Of a DNA stretch of 64,000 bases, positions 59,190 to 64,000 are shown piece by piece. Source of the DNA: Monodelphis domestica (taxonomy: Eukaryota > Chordata > Mammalia > Didelphimorphia > Didelphidae); the NCBI RefSeq assembly GCF_027887165.1, contig NC_077232.1, forward strand, positions 13,355,255 through 13,419,254, in the 5' to 3' direction. The notes below the pieces were generated by a model, which saw only the letters and a program-made list of their open reading frames with translations, searched no databases and had not been told where the DNA came from. The position numbers and the translations under genes were made by a program. Every line of letters starts with the position of its first letter. Position 1 is the stretch's first letter.

Positions 59190-59900
59190 GCTATTTCTGA
59201 GTTTTTCCCATGGTCTGGTGAAATACAGCTATCCATATTTCAGACTGATTGACCTTCTCAGGAGAATTGTTGTGTTTTTTGGCCTCACGACTTTGGTTAA
59301 AGCAAAGACTTTGATTAGGAAAGATCTAGAAAATTATTATTCAGGAAGCTGAAAAATTCATAGGATTTATCATTTTACAGCACAGGAAGCAGACAAATAA
59401 AAACTATGGGATATGAAAATATGAACAGTCACAAATCCATCCTTACAGATGGAAGCAACTCCCCTAGGTCACAGGTAAGGAAGACATGTCAGGGAGGGAA
59501 TACACTCAAAGATGGGACTCAGGTGGCAAAATGATATTCTCCAAGAATTCTCTTGGTTGAGCAAGGGTTATTGTTCCCAACTATGGAAGACAATATTCCT
59601 TATGAGACCCAGACTCTTGAAGATGTTCTTAGATCAGTTATTTATGTCATGTTTGGATGAAGTTTGGGTAGACTAAAGAATCCAACATTATTTAAGATAG
59701 CAGAAAAGAAAAATAATTCAGAATCCTACTCTCGGTCCAGAGTTTTATTCAGTCAAAGGCTTCAGGATTTATTGCCTGAAAGAGATTAAATAGTGGGAAA
59801 AAACATTTATCTTTGCCTCAGCTTTTAGGCTTTAAGACAGTTTAGTCTGTTATTTCATATAGAAGTTCTATTATTATAACTATAACAACAATGCAATGTG
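59190..59900. other. Unassigned DNA after the candidate exon 1
   Basis: No V2R exon 2 and no named repeat. The open stretch at 59131-59352 mostly follows the donor and has no recognised domain. Confidence 0.5.
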
Positions 59901-59906
59901 GAGAAA

Positions 59907-60631
59907 TGTGAGAGGTTTATAAAAGGTTGGGCTGGAGTATTTAAGAATAGAGTCACCAGGAATTTAATTAATTCCAAAGAGATTTATTTTAACAATTTAA
60001 TTATAAAATATAGGAAGAGTGAAAGTAAGAAAATCAGACAGAGAATAGGGTAAGATATCTAGCCTAAGCACTAAGTATTTTCTCCAATCCCTGGCTCAAT
60101 CCAAGCAGAGATAATTAGTCCTTAGCCAGAGGGGCCTCAGCCTTGAGCTGAGGACCTGGGGATGCAGGGAGCCTCTCTCAAGGGGCAGGTCTCTCATGAG
60201 GCTGGTCTCTTCAAAAACCCAGAAAAGGAGTCATCACTTTCACTCACCACGTGTCAATCCAAAGGGAGAGATTTAAGAACAGTCACTGCAAATCCAAGGT
60301 CTCATAAGCAGATTCTTCACCAGCCTTCAACTCGAACTCCAAACTCCAGAAGAACTCCTCACATGAAGTTGTAATTTCATTTAAAAGACACTTCTTTTGC
60401 ATCACTTCCTGTGTCTTCCTCCACTTTTACTTCTACCAATTACAACTAATTCTTTGCTTAGGACTGCCCAGGGGACAGTCAGTCCATTCTGATTCCTCAC
60501 TTGCTATGACACAGGTGGATCACAGATCTCCCTCACTCAAGTGTAAATAGGTGTTTACACTTCTTGTGATTGGGCAGAGGAGAATTAATTTAATCTTCAC
60601 AAGCAGGGGAGAGTTAAATTTAATCTCCACA
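59907..60631. mobile_element. LTR-like repeat, fourth copy of the 'ggtcacc' family
   Basis: Shares ordered landmarks with 48227-49095: 'gagtcaccaggaatttaatt', 'gaaagtaagaaaatcagaca', 'cactcaccacgtg', 'taggactgccca' and a final 'taaatttaatctccaca'. TG...CA ends can be drawn but no target duplication is seen. Confidence 0.5.
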
Positions 60632-60639
60632 CCAACCTG

Positions 60640-61560
60640 TATATAAAATCTCAATCAATACAAAGTTTATAGTGACCAAAATGCCATGTATTTTAGTTTG
60701 TTTGAAAAATGTATGAATTCTATTAAGTTTTCACCACTTCTATGCCTATACATGTCCTACAATGTGTAGGGCTCCTTTTGGTATATAGGACAGTTTCACT
60801 GGATCAAAGAATCTCATCCTTAGGTGTTGCCATGAATGATGGATTAAAAAAATAAAAATGACTGTGATCTCAAAAATTGTGTCATTTACTATCACAGCAG
60901 TGTTATCTATATTGTAGAGTATATTTGTGCAGAAAATTTATCTTCTGAATAATGTGAATGCTCTTTTTGAACTTTTTGATATCAGGTTTAGAGAAATTTG
61001 TCTCATTTTCCTTTCTATTCTTTCCTTTTCTACTCTTTCTCAATCCTTTGATGGTCTAGAAATGTTAGGAAAGGATGTAATAGATCTGATTTTGCATTTG
61101 TCATTAGAAGGTTATAAAATGTCAGAGATAATGAAATGCCATTGTGTTCTCTTCTAGAATATCTCCAAGTTGAAGTGTATGAAATGAGCACTATTTCTTT
61201 TTCCTCCCCTGGGTCTTACCTTCAAAGCAGGTGGAATTTTCCTGCTTGCCTTTACAGATTTTTTGAACAACATCCCCATGAATGGAATCCAAATTGATTT
61301 ACTTGCATCTCATACATGGAGTCTCATTTTTGTTCATGGCATCTTTAAACAGGCTTTTCATCATATCTAGGAGATGGTCTCATGGATCTTTATCACCTGA
61401 AATCTTTTGGTTGCTTTAAAGCTAATCTTGAATGGCACTTGCTAAAAGAAGTTTAAGCTGAGCCTTCCAGTTACAGTTACAAAACCCAGAAATTTCTTTG
61501 TATCTCTATTTGTGTTTCTATTTTCTATTATTATTGTGTGTTGTTTCTTAATAATCAAAT
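60640..61560. other. Unassigned DNA
   Basis: AT-rich; no exon and no confident repeat. Confidence 0.5.
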
Positions 61561-61564
61561 TTAA

Positions 61565-61675
61565 GCAAGAAGTATCCATTTCTCTGTTTTTATCCCCAGC
61601 AGTCAGAATAGTGATTGGCACATCAAAGGGGAGTTTTAAAAACATATTTAATGAATAAATAAATGACAAAAGAAG
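61565..61675 (+). mobile_element. L2/MIR-like 3' end fragment
   Basis: 'ccccagcagtcagaatagtg', 'attggcacatcaaagg' and 'tttaatgaataaataaatga' follow the ancient L2-type 3' end. Confidence 0.55.
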
Positions 61676-61925
61676 ACCCAAAATATTATAGTCTGAGGGC
61701 ACTAACAATTTTATATTATGTCATCTCAATCAGATTCTCTCTGCTCTAAGTCAATGTGTAATGTTTCCTATTTGATTTTCTATTCATCTTTCCACAACAG
61801 CTTTCCACAAAACTTCACATTCATTTGCAAAATTCTAAAATCCCCTCATTCACTTCATTCTCAGTTGAAGATATTAATCATAAAATTTACTGAGAAAACA
61901 GAAGTCAGGAGTTTTAACATCATCA

Positions 61926-64000
61926 ACTTACAAATTACAATAATTTGAGGATAAGAGGAAAAAAAGAACAAAACTAATAATTGCTAGATGCATTGACAAA
62001 AGCCAATTAGGGGGCAGTCCCCTTTGGAATGGAAGTATACATACAAATAAATGTTTAATCAACCACACCCCAAAGTTCATTCTTGATCTTCTCATGCAGC
62101 TTGTGGTCTGGTGGCAACTTCATGGTGTCTTCTCCAAACAGTTTCTGGATTCAGAGAGGTAGCATGTTTCTTAACCTAAAATACTCTCAAAAGAAATTTA
62201 AACTTTGCATTTTAAAATAATAATATTTTTATATTCCCCCATTAAGGGGGTGATTGAAAAACACAGGATCACTTGGGGATGCATGGCTGAGTTATGAGGT
62301 TTATGAATCAATTGGAAAGAGAAATTAAAAAGACATCAGAAAAATCCAAATAAAAAAAGAAAATTTCTGGATGAAAATATAGACTATCAAAGTATTATGT
62401 GTAAAAATTCTAAGTAAAGGAAAAATAAATCTATAACAGGTCCTTGAATCAGGGCCCAATTAAACTGATCTAAGCAATGATGCATTTACCCAGTCAGTAG
62501 CCAGGACCACAGAAAGTTTGCCACACTATGAAAAGACAGAAAAGGGATGAGATTATAGGATCCAAGTAGGAGCCAAGTTTGGGATACTCGTCTGTAAGTA
62601 TTTTTAGTGCGGTTGTGGATACAAGGAAGGCCTATGTCTTAATGTATGTTAAACATTGCAACCTTGAATCTTCACACTAGGTTCAAGTACTCTGTATTGC
62701 CTTAGAAGTGCATCAATCCATCCTGGATTGGTTTAGCTTTGCCCCTATGCAATAGCTCTTTTGTGTATATCTTGTCCTGGAATCAGACAGAATCATTAAG
62801 CAAAGGCCCATAATTTTTTAAAAACAATTAGTGGCATCATTTTTATAGTCCCAAGCTTTTGGGGCATGCATTGACATTATAGCAAATGTATTTTAAACTT
62901 ATGTTACTGCAAAATCAAAAAGTTAAAGAAAATCTTAGTACTGTTGACATGTGCTTGAAATATACAAAGGAGAGAAAAAATAAAAAAAATGAAGTAACAT
63001 TTTGCACATGCATGAAAAATATAATAAAAGAGTTTTTAAAAATTCAAAAATGTAGCTTTTAATCATTGACACAGTGTTAGCTAAGAAAATATAGAATACA
63101 AGGCTTTCATACCAAAAATGAGATCCATTTCTTCTTCATATCTGGCCATGATCTACTGTGAGTTCAAGCAAATGAATCGAATAGTAGTATAAATATATAG
63201 TTGTCAGTATCCCCCAAATTCTCAATAGTTCAGTTAATTACAATAGCAAACAAACACACTATCATATTTCACATAAGTTGCTCTATGGCATTTTTAAAAG
63301 CCTATGAATTGATAGATATTTGTCACAATTTTTACAAACATAGCAAATCTTTCAACCTTGGTAAACATTTTCAAACAAAGTAAAACTTATTTTGGGTTTA
63401 GAACATCATCAAGAAATCTAGATATCATTCTGGTGGAAGTTAAGTAGTGAGCTGAAGAGTTACAAATGAGACATGCTCCCCTTTTTTGGGGGGGAGGCTT
63501 CTAGGGTACAATGCCCTGGGATTAACTGCCCAGCTTCCATTCACATTCTTATAAATGCAGAAGGATGGGGGTTAAATTTGTATTTCACTTCAGCTGTTAA
63601 AATGAGCCTTACCTCGTGGTATGCAAAATGTCCAGAGATTGTGAAGAAAAATTCTAAAAATCATGTCTAAAGAACCCTTAAAATCGATTTGAGATGTTTA
63701 GCTCATTTATTTTCCAAAGGTTGTTGTAACAATTTTCTGATGGAGTCCATCTATCCTCTATGTGACAGTTTAAAATCAAAAATAGAAAAGCTGTTTTTAT
63801 ATGGGTGTACTCAAAAATATTTGTTCAGTAGAGTAATAGGGGAAAAGCAACAGAATTTAACAGTAGTTAAAAACCCAGTACATTAAAATGATTCAGTATA
63901 ACAGAATAGTTTTGAATGCAGTAATATATGAACTTAAAATTACAAAGTTAAATCTTAAACAAAACAATCAGCACAATGCAATAGAATACAGAGATTTTTA
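61926..64000 (-). mobile_element. Third copy of the non-autonomous ERV interior (partial)
   Basis: Collinear with 35385-37280 and with the reverse complement of 11650-13775, up to the window end. The 3' LTR and the polypurine site are absent at its right-hand (3') end: sequence begins abruptly at 61926. It retains the ~165-bp segment (about 63020-63190) that the nested copy lacks and that the + strand copy has. It continues beyond the window. Confidence 0.85.

Overview
This is vertebrate, almost certainly metatherian (marsupial) genomic DNA. It is AT-rich, has no operon-like coding, and is dominated by interspersed repeats of marsupial type: tRNA-derived MON1/MAR1-like SINEs, several generations of L1, an APE-type (RTE-like) LINE and several LTR families. 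The unique, non-repeat content is a vomeronasal type-2 receptor (V2R, family C GPCR) cluster, all on the + strand. No bacterial, CRISPR, rRNA or tRNA gene was seen. The species call is inference; an opossum-like genome fits well.

Layout. 1-6.3 kb: antisense L1 pieces, a ~1.08 kb candidate solo LTR with a 4-bp target duplication, LTR-like repeats with a 70-bp tandem duplication, and an L1 3' end. 6.3-10.36 kb: a decayed RTE-like LINE (endonuclease, reverse transcriptase, C-terminal C2H2 finger). 10.36-14.2 kb: a complete two-LTR non-autonomous endogenous retroviral element with an exact 4-bp target duplication. 14.7-22.5 kb: an old L1 and a near-full-length antisense L1.

23.2-45.7 kb: the 3' half of an apparently intact V2R gene. 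Three exons have matching phases: the end of the ligand-binding domain (23245-23463), the cysteine-rich NCD3G exon (29702-29825, 124 bp) and the seven-transmembrane exon (44676-45580). A polyadenylation signal follows about 70 bp after the stop. The introns hold antisense L1s, solo LTRs, SINEs, a gammaretrovirus-like gag fragment split by a nested copy of the same two-LTR element, and a short non-autonomous derivative of the RTE-like LINE. Exons 1-3 are not visible upstream, so they lie outside the window or are lost.

45.7-59.2 kb: remnants of neighbouring V2R units. A truncated, frameshifted piece of a 7TM exon (52585-52855) abuts the 3' end of a sense L1. A ~0.8 kb block of 3' flank (47.1-47.9 kb) recurs, diverged, at 57.97-58.74 kb. 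That second copy is followed by a candidate V2R first exon with signal peptide (58953-59182) that carries a frameshift near its end. Together these look like a tandemly duplicated V2R array mostly degraded by deletion and retroposition.

59.2-64 kb: an LTR-like repeat, an L2-like tail and a third, one-sided copy of the non-autonomous retroviral interior (minus strand) that runs off the window end.
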